The translations under genes and the position numbers were made by a program. Of a DNA stretch of 64,000 bases, positions 52,202 through 60,610 are shown piece by piece. The DNA is from Lentisphaeria bacterium (GTDB lineage: Bacteria; Verrucomicrobiota; Lentisphaeria; Victivallales; UBA1829): positions 1 to 64,000 of the forward strand of contig JAFTIQ010000009.1 of assembly GCA_017456805.1 (NCBI GenBank). The letters run 5' to 3'. Position 1 is the first letter of the stretch. Each line of letters starts with the position of its first letter. The notes beneath the pieces were generated by a model that saw only the letters and a list, made by a program, of their open reading frames with translations, did no database searches and was not told the origin of the DNA.

Positions 52202-54430
52202 TTAAATTTCTACATTCCGATAAGCCCGGATCTGGTAAACTCTGACAGATGGATCTCCGCGGGTTCCGGTAACAGTCAGACGGATCCCGTCCAGATTCAT
52301 CTCAGGGAATTCATGTTTCCGGAACCGCAGATAATTTTCTGTTACCGTTGCCAACGCAACCACTTGATCGCCGATGATCCCTTCCAAACGATAATCTTTC
52401 ACACACTCTTTCTGATAGTCATAGATGTTGATATGATCCAGATTGGTATCAAATATCAGTTCCACACAACTGCAAACAGATGTTTTTTGAAAGCGGATCT
52501 CTGCACTTTGCGGCAAGCTCTGAACCGGATCTGAGATCCAGATCGAATTCCCCCTGCCGCCGCGGTTCGCGGTCGAAAGAAGATTTTCTCCTTCAAAGAG
52601 CCTCTGTTCCGGATGAAAACGCACACACAGATTTTTATTATCCCCTTGCGGAGGCCAACCCAGTTTGACCCGTGACCGCCAGACTCCAGGCAGATAACAT
52701 TCTTCCAGGAACACATTGAGTTCCGGAGATCCGCAGAGGCGGATGTAATACCGTTTTCCGGGGACGACATCCACGTTTAATGAAAATTCAGCAAAACCCT
52801 TGAATCCGGGTGCAGCAGAGATTTCAGAACGGCTGATCACGGTCCCGTTTTCAAAATCATACATCGCCTCTTCCTGAACCAGTTCAGCCGCCACTTTCTG
52901 AACCGTAGTCCCGGGATTTTCCAGGAAGAATTCCACAGAATCAATTCTTGACTCAGAGGATGGAAAAGCGATCGCTAAAGGAGTCATTTTCCCTTCGTAC
53001 AGTGTAACTGCCGGTTCTGAAAATTCATTTTTTTCCAGTTTCAAAGTCCGGCTGGAAGAAACCTTTACCGCTGCACCGCTGCAGAGATTATCCGGATCGG
53101 AGACAGTTACACCGGGGATCGTATGATCAACACGATAAAGGATCTGCTGCAATTCCCCGATCCGGTTTTCCAGCATGGATGGAACGGTTTTATATTTCCG
53201 GCAGAGGTATGCTGCTCCTGCAGCCGCCTGCCCCAGCAGAGAGCATGTTCCCATCATACGGGAAGAGGAGAGTGCGACATGGGAAACACTGATATTTCTG
53301 CCAGCCATGAGCAGATTGGAAATATTTTTTGAATAAATGCAGCGGTACGGGATATGATAAATTCCCGGAGAAAGATATCCATGCTCGGGTCCGCAAGGAG
53401 CATTTCCACTGAAAAATCCTCTTTTCGGATGAATATCGACATTCCCGCCGGAATACGCAACGGCGTCGTCAAATCTGCGGTTTGTCAAAATATCGCTTTC
53501 TGTCAGGATATAATTTCCAATCAAACGGCGCGATTCCCGTTTTGCCGGGATGGGAGAGATCCATTCCAGAGCATAATTTTCAGCCCCGTGGTCGCCGCCG
53601 TTTTTGATATGATCCCAGACTCCGTAAAGAATTGAGAGCAGATTCTGATAGATCTCTTCATTCTCTGTAACAGTATCCATATCTCCGCCGCATTCCAGCC
53701 ACCAGTAACCGCGATCCACTTTCGAGTGGGGACGTCCGACGAACATCTCTTCGGAGATTTTTGCTGCCCAGGGAGGCGGAGTAAAAGCAACCGGCTTCCC
53801 GGTATCGATGGCACGGAAATAAATGCTTGATCCCAAAACGCTGGAATCGGCTGTCTCCGGAGCAAGAGTTTCTCCGAATTCAGCTTTTGCTTCGCGTCCC
53901 ATCCGGAATTCTGCTCCGGCAGCATATCCCAGTTCGCCGTCGCCGGAACAATCCAGAAATACAGGGGCCCGGACAATACGGATCAAATCGCTTCCCAACG
54001 TCTTGGCTGAAATTTGAACAATACGGTCTTCTTCCATCACAAGATCGTAAAATTCCGTATTCAGCAGAAGTGTCAGATTTTTTTCAGCAAGACAAATATC
54101 TCTCAGGACTTGACTGAAACTGTTTCGCCATCCTTTCTGCCAACGGTCTTCCTGAGTCAACCGGAACTCTTCGATTGCGCCGGTTTCCCGGGCATCACGG
54201 GTAGTCCAATTGGATCCGCCAACGATTAAATGCCCATCGGAATCGCTGTCACATTCCGTGCTTGCGGGACCGCCCAGACACGGCCGGTTCTGGATCAGGA
54301 CAGTTTTCAATCCTAACCGGGCGGCGGTGACCGCTGCGGAAGTTCCTGCCATGCCGCCGCCAATGACAGCAAGATCGACCTCACAGATACGGGTCCGTTC
54401 CTTTTTCCTTTTTTGTGAAATATTCTCCAT
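52202..54430 (-). CDS. FAD-dependent oxidoreductase with C-terminal jelly-roll-like domain
   Basis: 742 residues, GGAGTG before the ATG. Residues 17-50 carry the dinucleotide fold (VDLAVIGGGMAGTSAAVTAA) and PCLGGPASTECDSD. Further FAD_oxidored-family features: FLDCSGDGELGYAAGAEFRMG in parts, RESRRLIGNYILTESDI, and LMAGRNISVSHVALSSSRMMG near 385-405. From about 440 a second half, ending in LDGIRLTVTGT and SVRVYQIRAY, looks like one or two discoidin (F5/8 type C)-like beta domains. No signal peptide, so a carbohydrate-binding domain on a cytoplasmic flavoprotein is unusual. Probably oxidises a sugar or related compound; substrate unknown. Confidence 0.82.
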   Translation of the reverse strand: MENISQKRKKERTRICEVDLAVIGGGMAGTSAAVTAARLGLKTVLIQNRPCLGGPASTECDSDSDGHLIVGGSNWTTRDARETGAIEEFRLTQEDRWQKGWRNSFSQVLRDICLAEKNLTLLLNTEFYDLVMEEDRIVQISAKTLGSDLIRIVRAPVFLDCSGDGELGYAAGAEFRMGREAKAEFGETLAPETADSSVLGSSIYFRAIDTGKPVAFTPPPWAAKISEEMFVGRPHSKVDRGYWWLECGGDMDTVTENEEIYQNLLSILYGVWDHIKNGGDHGAENYALEWISPIPAKRESRRLIGNYILTESDILTNRRFDDAVAYSGGNVDIHPKRGFFSGNAPCGPEHGYLSPGIYHIPYRCIYSKNISNLLMAGRNISVSHVALSSSRMMGTCSLLGQAAAGAAYLCRKYKTVPSMLENRIGELQQILYRVDHTIPGVTVSDPDNLCSGAAVKVSSSRTLKLEKNEFSEPAVTLYEGKMTPLAIAFPSSESRIDSVEFFLENPGTTVQKVAAELVQEEAMYDFENGTVISRSEISAAPGFKGFAEFSLNVDVVPGKRYYIRLCGSPELNVFLEECYLPGVWRSRVKLGWPPQGDNKNLCVRFHPEQRLFEGENLLSTANRGGRGNSIWISDPVQSLPQSAEIRFQKTSVCSCVELIFDTNLDHINIYDYQKECVKDYRLEGIIGDQVVALATVTENYLRFRKHEFPEMNLDGIRLTVTGTRGDPSVRVYQIRAYRNVEI

Positions 54431-54704
54431 CCGGCACTCCTGTTATTTTCCAATTACCTCAATATAACACATTATAAAATAAAAATCCAGCGTTCTTTCA
54501 AAGATCTCTGATAATTTTTTGTTGATTGATGATTCCGAAAAAGAGCGATTCTCATGGGTTTTCAGAAAATCTCAGAAAAAAAATGAAAAGTTTTTAATGG
54601 AAATACATTTTTTTACTTGAAATATTAATTTTGCAGGTTAGATTACACGTCCTTATAGGCTAATCCGTCAAAAACCTGAAAGAAAAATTGGAGTTTTACA
54701 GGTC

Positions 54705-56498
54705 ATGATGAAATATTCCCCTCCTTCGGAGAAGGAACAATCCGCCGGTCACAAAAGAGAAACTTTTGCGAAAGTCATCCCTATTTTCCTGCAGTACAAA
54801 TGGATGCTCATTGCTGCGACAACCACCTACATCATGTTCAACATGATCGGGCTGGTCATGCCATGGATGCTCAAAATTTCCATTGACAGAATTCTGCCGA
54901 ATGCAGATTATCTTCTGTTCTGGATCCTTTGCTGTCTCATGGCAATCATTTATCTTGCACGATTCCTCCTGCGGTACGTTGCAATGTATATGATCGACTA
55001 CACCGGGGTGCGAATCGTCGTAGATGTCCGCCAGAAAGTATTCAAACACCTTCAGAGCCTTTCGCTCAGGTTCTATCAGGAATACCGGACAGGAAAGCTG
55101 ATCTCCAACATGATCAGTGACGTGGCATTGCTGAATATGCTGATCCGGACAGTCACCCAGTTCGGAGAACAGTTCTTCCAGCTGGTTCTGATTTCGGTGC
55201 TTCTCTTCTTCATCAACTGGCAAATGGCTTTGGTGATCCTGCTTACCATGCCGCTGCACTTCCTGAACTTCCGTTATTTCCAGAAGGTGGTGCGGAAAGA
55301 CTTTATGCATGTTCAGGAAAAAACTTCTGAAATCTCAGCAACACTTTCGGAAACGCTCTCCGGAGTGAAAATCGTCAAATCCTTTGCCCGGGAACATGGA
55401 GAATCGCTCCGGTTCTTCAAAACCCTGCGTCCCATCGTGGAACTTCAGATGAAAGTTACCGTTGATGGAATTCTCCAGATCTCCTGCAGCGATATTCTGA
55501 CGGTTTTCACCTATCTTCTGACCATCGGGTTCGGGATCCGTTATGTGCAGGATGGATCCGTCACGATCGGTGAATTCGTGGCATTTTACAGCTATGTCGC
55601 GCTGCTTCTCCAGCCGATTTCCATTATCTCAAGTCTTTCGCTGACACTTTCCCAGGGGTTGGTCGGGGCCTCCCGAATTATGAATATTCTCAATACGATC
55701 CCGGAAATCAAAGAAGTGGAACATCCGGTTCATCCCCAAACCCTCACCGGAAAAATTGAATTCGACCATGTCACCTTTACTTATAAGAAAGATGCCGCGG
55801 TTCCCACAATCAGCGACTTTACTCTGAATGTAAAACCCGGAGAAAAGATCGCACTGGTCGGCCCAAGCGGTTCCGGAAAATCAACGGTCACGAACCTGCT
55901 TCTGCGGTTCTATGATGTGACCGGCGGAGCCATCCGTGTGGACGGTGTGGATGTCCGGCGAATGGCTCTGGAAGCGTACCGCACTCAGATCGGAGTGGTG
56001 CTTCAGGAACCCTTCCTCTTCTCCGGAACGATCCGGGAAAATATCGCATACGCAAAACCGGATGCAACCATGGATGAAGTCATCCGGGCAGCAGAACTGG
56101 CAAACGTGGCAGAATTCGTTTACGGTATGCCTAACGGATATGATACCGTGCTGGGAGAAAACGGCGCGACGCTCTCCGGCGGACAGAAACAGCGTCTTGC
56201 CATCGCCCGTGCCGTGCTGAAAAATCCAAGCATCCTGATCCTTGACGAAGCAACAAGCGCTTTGGATACGCTCTCTGAAGCATTGGTCCAGCAGGCTCTC
56301 GACCGTCTGATGGAAGGAAAAACAACAATCATTATCGCCCACCGTCTTTCCACCGTTCAGAATGCGGACAAGATCATCGTGATTGATGCAGGAAAGATGG
56401 TTCAGCAGGGAACCCATGATGAACTGATGGCTCAGGAAGGGGTTTATAAAGAGTTGTATGAAAAACAGAGAAAAATGGCGAAAGGAGACTTGTCATGA
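54705..56498 (+). CDS. ABC exporter, fused membrane and ATPase domains (MsbA/lipid-or-peptide exporter type)
   Basis: 597 residues. Residues 25-320 hold six membrane helices (KWMLIAATTTYIMFNMIGLV to LLLQPISIISSLSLTLSQGL in parts). The ATPase has Walker A GPSGSGKST at 386-394, signature LSGGQKQR, Walker B ILILDEATSALD and the switch His in IIIAHRLSTVQNADKI. A TTGAAA-N16-TAGATT promoter-like pair lies about 85 bases upstream. The next gene is a HlyD-type adaptor overlapping by ATGA, so this is more likely a type I-like exporter than plain MsbA. No outer-membrane TolC gene is next to it. Confidence 0.9.
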   Translation: MMKYSPPSEKEQSAGHKRETFAKVIPIFLQYKWMLIAATTTYIMFNMIGLVMPWMLKISIDRILPNADYLLFWILCCLMAIIYLARFLLRYVAMYMIDYTGVRIVVDVRQKVFKHLQSLSLRFYQEYRTGKLISNMISDVALLNMLIRTVTQFGEQFFQLVLISVLLFFINWQMALVILLTMPLHFLNFRYFQKVVRKDFMHVQEKTSEISATLSETLSGVKIVKSFAREHGESLRFFKTLRPIVELQMKVTVDGILQISCSDILTVFTYLLTIGFGIRYVQDGSVTIGEFVAFYSYVALLLQPISIISSLSLTLSQGLVGASRIMNILNTIPEIKEVEHPVHPQTLTGKIEFDHVTFTYKKDAAVPTISDFTLNVKPGEKIALVGPSGSGKSTVTNLLLRFYDVTGGAIRVDGVDVRRMALEAYRTQIGVVLQEPFLFSGTIRENIAYAKPDATMDEVIRAAELANVAEFVYGMPNGYDTVLGENGATLSGGQKQRLAIARAVLKNPSILILDEATSALDTLSEALVQQALDRLMEGKTTIIIAHRLSTVQNADKIIVIDAGKMVQQGTHDELMAQEGVYKELYEKQRKMAKGDLS

Positions 56499-57691
56499 GT
56501 AATCAATCGCTGCCCAAAGTCAATATCCAGGAACAGCTCCGCTTCTTCCGGCATATTATCTGGTTCGTCGCCTTTCTCTTTGTGATCCTGCTCCTTGTCG
56601 TCATTCTCGGACACATGGATGATGAAGTCACAGGAACCGGAAACGTGGAAGGGGTCCGGCAGTATGAAATCAAGACCCTCGTTGATGCAAAAATCACGGA
56701 GATCTACAAACACTCCGGAGAATCTGTTCAGCGCGGAGAAAAACTTGTTCAGTTCGATGACCGTAACCAGAGAGATATCATTCTGACCATCAAAAATGAG
56801 ATCAAGGTTCTGGAAGTGGCTCTGGAAGTCAAACTCCGGGATCTGGAAATCCTGAAGCGCGATCCCCTGCCGACCCATTACCGGCATACTCGAATCCAGC
56901 TTCAGGAAGCGGAAGAACGTTACCAGCGATCTGTCAAAGAACTGGAAGTCTATACCGATCTCTATCAGAAAAAAGTCATCTCCAGAAAAGAGTTCCTCAA
57001 AGTCGAAATGGATCACCTTTCCAATAAGATGAGTCTCGCACGACTGAAAGAGGACTGGAAAACGCTGGAAACCGGTCTCGTGAAAGAGATCATCGACAAA
57101 GCAATAGAAGAGATCAAACAGCTCCGGCAGCAGCTCGCCAGCAAGCGGGATGCTCTGAAAATCGCAGAACGCCATTTGGAAGATTATACCATCTATGCCC
57201 CCGATGCCGGAATCGTTACGGATATCCCCCCACGGCCCGGAAATTATTATTCCAAGGGCGATGTGATTGTGAAATTCTCTGCCGACCAGTACAAGAAAGT
57301 CATCGCGCTCATCAGCGAAAATCAGGTCTACAAGGTCCAGCCGAAACAGAAGGCAAGAATCATCAGTTCCCAGTATAACTATCTCGATTACGGATATTTT
57401 TACGGGGAAGTGGATTATGTATATCAGCTTCCGGTTGAAATTGATGGCCGCCGCTATTATCCGGTCAAACTGATTCTGACAGATGAGCCTTACCCCCTGC
57501 GGTTCGGATCTTCCTGCGAAATCACGATTCTTACCGGACGGGAACGGATCCTTTTCGTGCTGCTGGGAATCAAGAGTGAAAACTATATCCAGCGGAGGAT
57601 GAAGGGCTTGAAACGGAGAGTGGAAGACTTCAAAAAATCCGCCTTCCCCGGAAAAAAATCCCAGCCGGAAACAGCCCCGACTACACCGTAA
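56495..57691 (+). CDS. HlyD-family membrane fusion (periplasmic adaptor) protein
   Basis: 398 residues with one N-terminal membrane helix (IIWFVAFLFVILLLVVILG, about 20-40). The barrel-sandwich halves are VDAKITEIYKHSGESVQRGEK (parts, about 65-90) and YTIYAPDAGIVTDIPPRPG at about 230; between them is a long coiled-coil hairpin (EVALEVKLRDLEILKRD, EIKQLRQQLASKRDALKIAE in parts). This is the HlyD/EmrA adaptor plan linking an inner-membrane exporter to an outer-membrane channel. Translationally coupled to the ABC exporter. Confidence 0.9.
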   Translation: MSNQSLPKVNIQEQLRFFRHIIWFVAFLFVILLLVVILGHMDDEVTGTGNVEGVRQYEIKTLVDAKITEIYKHSGESVQRGEKLVQFDDRNQRDIILTIKNEIKVLEVALEVKLRDLEILKRDPLPTHYRHTRIQLQEAEERYQRSVKELEVYTDLYQKKVISRKEFLKVEMDHLSNKMSLARLKEDWKTLETGLVKEIIDKAIEEIKQLRQQLASKRDALKIAERHLEDYTIYAPDAGIVTDIPPRPGNYYSKGDVIVKFSADQYKKVIALISENQVYKVQPKQKARIISSQYNYLDYGYFYGEVDYVYQLPVEIDGRRYYPVKLILTDEPYPLRFGSSCEITILTGRERILFVLLGIKSENYIQRRMKGLKRRVEDFKKSAFPGKKSQPETAPTTP

Positions 57692-57739
57692 TCTCATCAC
57701 TCTGCGGGACTTCCGCAACAGCCTTCACCAAAAAATATT

Positions 57740-57767
57740 TTGCATTTTTGCAATATGATGCTATATT
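57740..57767 (+). promoter_or_regulatory. Promoter of the lytic transglycosylase gene
   Basis: TTGCAT at 57740-57745, 16-base spacer, TATATT at 57762-57767; start predicted near 57774, at the foot of the hairpin 57771-57803. Confidence 0.6.
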
Positions 57768-57770
57768 ATA

Positions 57771-57803
57771 GAAGAGTTCCCCTTTTAAGGCTTGGAACTC
57801 TTC
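57771..57803 (+). promoter_or_regulatory. 5'-end hairpin in the lytic transglycosylase leader
   Basis: GAAGAGTTCC and GGAACTCTTC form a perfect 10-bp stem with a 13-base loop, directly at the predicted transcript start. There is no T-run, so it is not a terminator; an mRNA-stabilising or regulatory stem is possible. Confidence 0.55.
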
Positions 57804-57859
57804 TGCTGTTTCATACGCGATAGAAACGGCTCCCGAAAGAAAACAGAAAGGATCAGGAA

Positions 57860-58495
57860 ATGAGATACCCGGTTCAAGCCGGCGGGATCTTTGCACGTTT
57901 TTGCAACGATTTCTCCGGAACCGTCCGGCGCATCTTGGTTGTCGTATTGTTTTTTGTTACGACGGGACTTTATGCGCAGGCGCCTCTGCAAGACAGAGAA
58001 CAGTTATATGAAAAACAGATCATGGAATCCGCCAGAGAACATGGTGTTGACCCCATGCTCATCAAAGCGGTCATCTTTACAGAAAGCTCTTTTTTCCCGG
58101 ATAAAACCGGAAAAGATGGAGAGATCGGTCTGATGCAGATCCGGCAGGCGGCTGCCAGAGATTGGGCAAATGCCAAAGGAGTCATGCCCCCGGAAAAAGA
58201 GGCTATGTTCGATCCGGGACTGAATATCGAAATCGGAACATGGTATCTTGCCCGGGCATTGAAGCACTGGTATGACAACCCGGATTTCCTCCGGATGGCT
58301 CTTGCGGAATACAATGCAGGGCGCACCAGATTATTGCAATGGATGAAAATATGCAATCAGAATACGGATCTTCTTTTTCAATCTAAGCCGGTTGGAAAAT
58401 ATGCTGATAAAGTTTGCCGGAAATATGTCGAATATACCATCGGCAATATTGAAAAAATTCCGGAAATCAAGAAAACCGTTGCAAAAAAGGAATAA
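57860..58495 (+). CDS. Lytic transglycosylase (SLT domain), periplasmic
   Basis: 211 residues. An N-terminal cytoplasmic stretch is followed by a signal or anchor helix (ILVVVLFFVTTGLYAQ, about 25-40). The SLT domain has HGVDPMLIKAVIFTESSF with the catalytic E75, then GEIGLMQIRQAAARDW, FDPGLNIEIGTWYLARAL and ALAEYNAGRTRL, the full set of goose-lysozyme-like motifs. Cleaves peptidoglycan glycan strands. Close behind the exporter pair, it could open the wall for an export machine, but it has its own promoter. Confidence 0.92.
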   Translation: MRYPVQAGGIFARFCNDFSGTVRRILVVVLFFVTTGLYAQAPLQDREQLYEKQIMESAREHGVDPMLIKAVIFTESSFFPDKTGKDGEIGLMQIRQAAARDWANAKGVMPPEKEAMFDPGLNIEIGTWYLARALKHWYDNPDFLRMALAEYNAGRTRLLQWMKICNQNTDLLFQSKPVGKYADKVCRKYVEYTIGNIEKIPEIKKTVAKKE

Positions 58496-58501
58496 TCTAC
58501 C

Positions 58502-59239
58502 ATGATCATCAATCCGGCATACGACGAATCTCAAATCTGTGCAGAATGTGCCCCCAAAGAATCTTTCATTAAATATTTTACAGATTCCAGCGGGTTCCGC
58601 CTCAAATATATCGAAATGCTCCCGGAACTGGAATCCGGAAAAAAATATCCGCTGATCGTTCATCTTCACGGAGCCGGAAGCTGGGCGGAAGATCATCCCA
58701 TGCCGCCGGGACAGGCAGCAATGATGATGAAAAACGATTTCCCGGCAATCGTGATCGCTCCGAAAACAAACCATCCGATGAAGTGGGCAGATCATGATTG
58801 GACGATCACCGAACATGTTCAGAAAGAACAGCCGCAGCCCTCTCTTCAGGCAGCCTATGAACTGATTTGCCATCTGATGCAAACCGATGCCAGAATCGAT
58901 GCAAAGCGGATCTATATCATCGGACAATCCATGGGCGGATTCGGAACTTGGGATTTTATCACCAGATACCGGGATATCGTTGCAGCGGCAGTTCCTGTTT
59001 GCGGCGGCGGAGATGTCCAATCCATGCAGAAAATCAAAGACCTGCCCGTCTGGATCTTCCATGGGGATATCGACGACGTTGTCCCGGTCGAAAATTCCAG
59101 ACGTCTCTTTACGGAGCTGGAACGGCTCGGCGCCCCGGTCCGCTATACAGAGTACCCCGGAGTCCTGCACCCGTCCTGGATCCCGGCTTACAACGACCCC
59201 AGACTCTTCCAATGGCTGTTTGACCAAAAAAGAAAATAA
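58502..59239 (+). CDS. Alpha/beta-hydrolase esterase (dienelactone-hydrolase/feruloyl-esterase-like)
   Basis: 245 residues, 6 bases after the previous stop, no signal peptide. Catalytic triad can be read: S143 in IIGQSMGGFG, Asp in HGDIDDVVPVENS and His in YPGVLHPSW. The oxyanion region is LIVHLHGAGSW. This resembles the predicted-esterase/poly-hydroxybutyrate-depolymerase-like group often found near polysaccharide genes, where they strip ester groups. Substrate not known. Confidence 0.85.
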   Translation: MIINPAYDESQICAECAPKESFIKYFTDSSGFRLKYIEMLPELESGKKYPLIVHLHGAGSWAEDHPMPPGQAAMMMKNDFPAIVIAPKTNHPMKWADHDWTITEHVQKEQPQPSLQAAYELICHLMQTDARIDAKRIYIIGQSMGGFGTWDFITRYRDIVAAAVPVCGGGDVQSMQKIKDLPVWIFHGDIDDVVPVENSRRLFTELERLGAPVRYTEYPGVLHPSWIPAYNDPRLFQWLFDQKRK

Positions 59240-59278
59240 CGTTTTTACCTGTTTTCCAAAAAAAATACAGCAAGCCTC

Positions 59279-59307
59279 TTGACAATTTATGTTTTTTGTT
59301 GTATAAT
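59279..59307 (+). promoter_or_regulatory. Consensus sigma-70 promoter of the prepilin-like gene
   Basis: TTGACA at 59279-59284, exactly 17 bases, TATAAT at 59302-59307: both hexamers are perfect. Predicted start near 59314, about 40 bases before the ATG. Confidence 0.88.
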
Positions 59308-59353
59308 ATAACAGAAGTAACAAGTTTATCTCACATAAAATTGAGGAGAGGTC

Positions 59354-60037
59354 ATGAAAAAGTTTATAGTAGAGCCGTCATGCCTGTACACAGGCATGAA
59401 GCACCGGTGCTTCACGCTGATCGAACTTCTGGTCGTTATTGCCATCATTGCGATTCTCGCGGGGATGCTGCTCCCTGCATTGAATAATGCAAGAGCAACA
59501 GCCCAGGGAGCAAATTGTATGGCAAACAAGAAACAGATCGGAACTCACATTTTCTTCTATACACAGACCTATGATGATTTCGTTCTCGGGCATCGTCTTG
59601 CATCAGAATTCACCGGTTATGGTCGCCCCAGTATCGAACATTATGCTCAAATGTCCAATCCACCGGGAGCTACATCTACAGGGCTTTGGAAAACTTTATT
59701 GAAATGTACAGCCTTCCAGAACAATGTTGATATTTATAATACGGGAACTAATAACTATACCTGCGGGATCACAATGGCAATTGGAAATGCCGATGGGAAT
59801 ATTCAGGCAAAAGTCGGAAAGTTCAAAAATCCTTCATCAAAGGGGTATTTGTTTGAAAATAAGAAACTCTATTATTACACCTCTGGAACAGGCGGAGATG
59901 CAAACTTTGTCGGAAGGCACTCTGGACGGGGTGTTATTTTATATATTGATGGACATACAGATCTTCAACAGGAAAAGATAATTACAGCAAAAGCAGGTAC
60001 AGAAGCACCTTATTTCAGCGGAGATAAAGGCTTGTAA
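59354..60037 (+). CDS. Prepilin-type protein with H-X9-DG C-terminal motif
   Basis: 227 residues. GAGGAGAGGT fixes the ATG at 59354. The pseudopilin leader and helix ([20 protein letters not shown], then LLPALNNAR) begin only after an unusual 19-residue leader, because a 34-base pair of palindromes (59379-59412) encodes SCLYTGMKHRC ahead of the cleavage site. A second ATG at 59396 would give a normal-length leader (MKHRCFTLIELL) but lacks a well-spaced ribosome site. The C-terminus has HSGRGVILYIDGH, the H-X9-DG motif of this large PVC family. Very strong promoter. Probably an exported pseudopilin-like surface protein; function of the family is unsettled. Confidence 0.85.
   Translation: MKKFIVEPSCLYTGMKHRCFTLIELLVVIAIIAILAGMLLPALNNARATAQGANCMANKKQIGTHIFFYTQTYDDFVLGHRLASEFTGYGRPSIEHYAQMSNPPGATSTGLWKTLLKCTAFQNNVDIYNTGTNNYTCGITMAIGNADGNIQAKVGKFKNPSSKGYLFENKKLYYYTSGTGGDANFVGRHSGRGVILYIDGHTDLQQEKIITAKAGTEAPYFSGDKGL
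59379..59412. repeat. Two back-to-back palindromes inside the prepilin leader
   Basis: CATGCCTGTACACAGGCATG (9-bp arms around AC) followed directly by the perfect palindrome AAGCACCGGTGCTT. The reading frame runs through both, lengthening the leader peptide. The arms AAGCACCGG and CCGGTGCTT recur at 60503-60530. Confidence 0.8.
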
Positions 60038-60056
60038 TCAGATTAGAAATCGATCT

Positions 60057-60089
60057 GCCCGGAAGGTTCATTCTTTCCGGGCTTTTTTT
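60057..60089 (+). terminator. Intrinsic terminator of the prepilin-like gene
   Basis: GCCCGGAA and TTCCGGGC form an 8-bp stem with a 10-base loop, then seven T. The 3' part overlaps the end of the convergent folK gene. Confidence 0.9.
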
Positions 60090-60610
60090 GTCTTCAGAAA
60101 CGCCATGAGTTCCGGCGGCAGAATTTCACGGGAGGGAATCAATACAAAATCCCGGCTTGATGCCAGGGGATGCGGGACTTTTAATCTTGGATGATCAATG
60201 GTTTGAAATCCCATCAGGATGATATCGATATCAATAGTTCTGGAAACCCAGTGGGGATGATCAGCCGGACGCCCCTCTTCAATCTCAATAGACTGAGTCA
60301 GATCCAGCAATTCCAGCGGAGTTCCCTTCCATTCGCCCAGGACGGATAGATTTGTAAAATCCCCTGCCCCGGGTTCGCATCCGACAGGCGGATTGATCAA
60401 GGGTTCTGAAACCTTCAACACCTTGAATCCGGACAAAGAAAGACGGTTCAATGCCCGTTCAAAACGTTCCATTGTACCGTCTAAATTTCCGCCGAAAGAA
60501 AGAAGCACCGGATTGTAAGACCCGGTGCTTTTCTGTTCAGTCTGCTCAGCAGTTGAACTTGAATGCGCTGATTGCATTTGCAGAATCTGCCATTTTTGCA
60601 AGGAGCTCAT
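60068..60610 (-). CDS. folK: 2-amino-4-hydroxy-6-hydroxymethyldihydropteridine diphosphokinase
   Basis: Folate pathway enzyme (HPPK). Motifs: LLSFGGNLDGTMERF, SEPLINPPVGCEPGAGDFTN (parts), LLDLTQSIEIEEGR, and SRTIDIDIILMG with the Mg-binding Asp pair, then HPLASSRDFVLIP. The start is uncertain. The ATG at 60608-60610 lies inside the 3' end of serA and adds about 34 residues of no family resemblance. A GTG at 60506-60508 would give 146 residues starting MLLSFGGNLDG, the usual HPPK beginning, but it lies in the right arm of a hairpin and neither start has a good ribosome site. Confidence 0.85.
   Translation of the reverse strand: MSSLQKWQILQMQSAHSSSTAEQTEQKSTGSYNPVLLSFGGNLDGTMERFERALNRLSLSGFKVLKVSEPLINPPVGCEPGAGDFTNLSVLGEWKGTPLELLDLTQSIEIEEGRPADHPHWVSRTIDIDIILMGFQTIDHPRLKVPHPLASSRDFVLIPSREILPPELMAFLKTKKARKE
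60503..60530 (-). terminator. Hairpin between serA and folK, probable serA terminator/attenuator
   Basis: On the minus strand AAGCACCGG, 10-base loop, CCGGTGCTT, then CTTTCTTT. Perfect 9-bp stem 16 bases after the serA stop; the tail is T-rich rather than pure T, so partial readthrough into folK is plausible. Confidence 0.65.
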
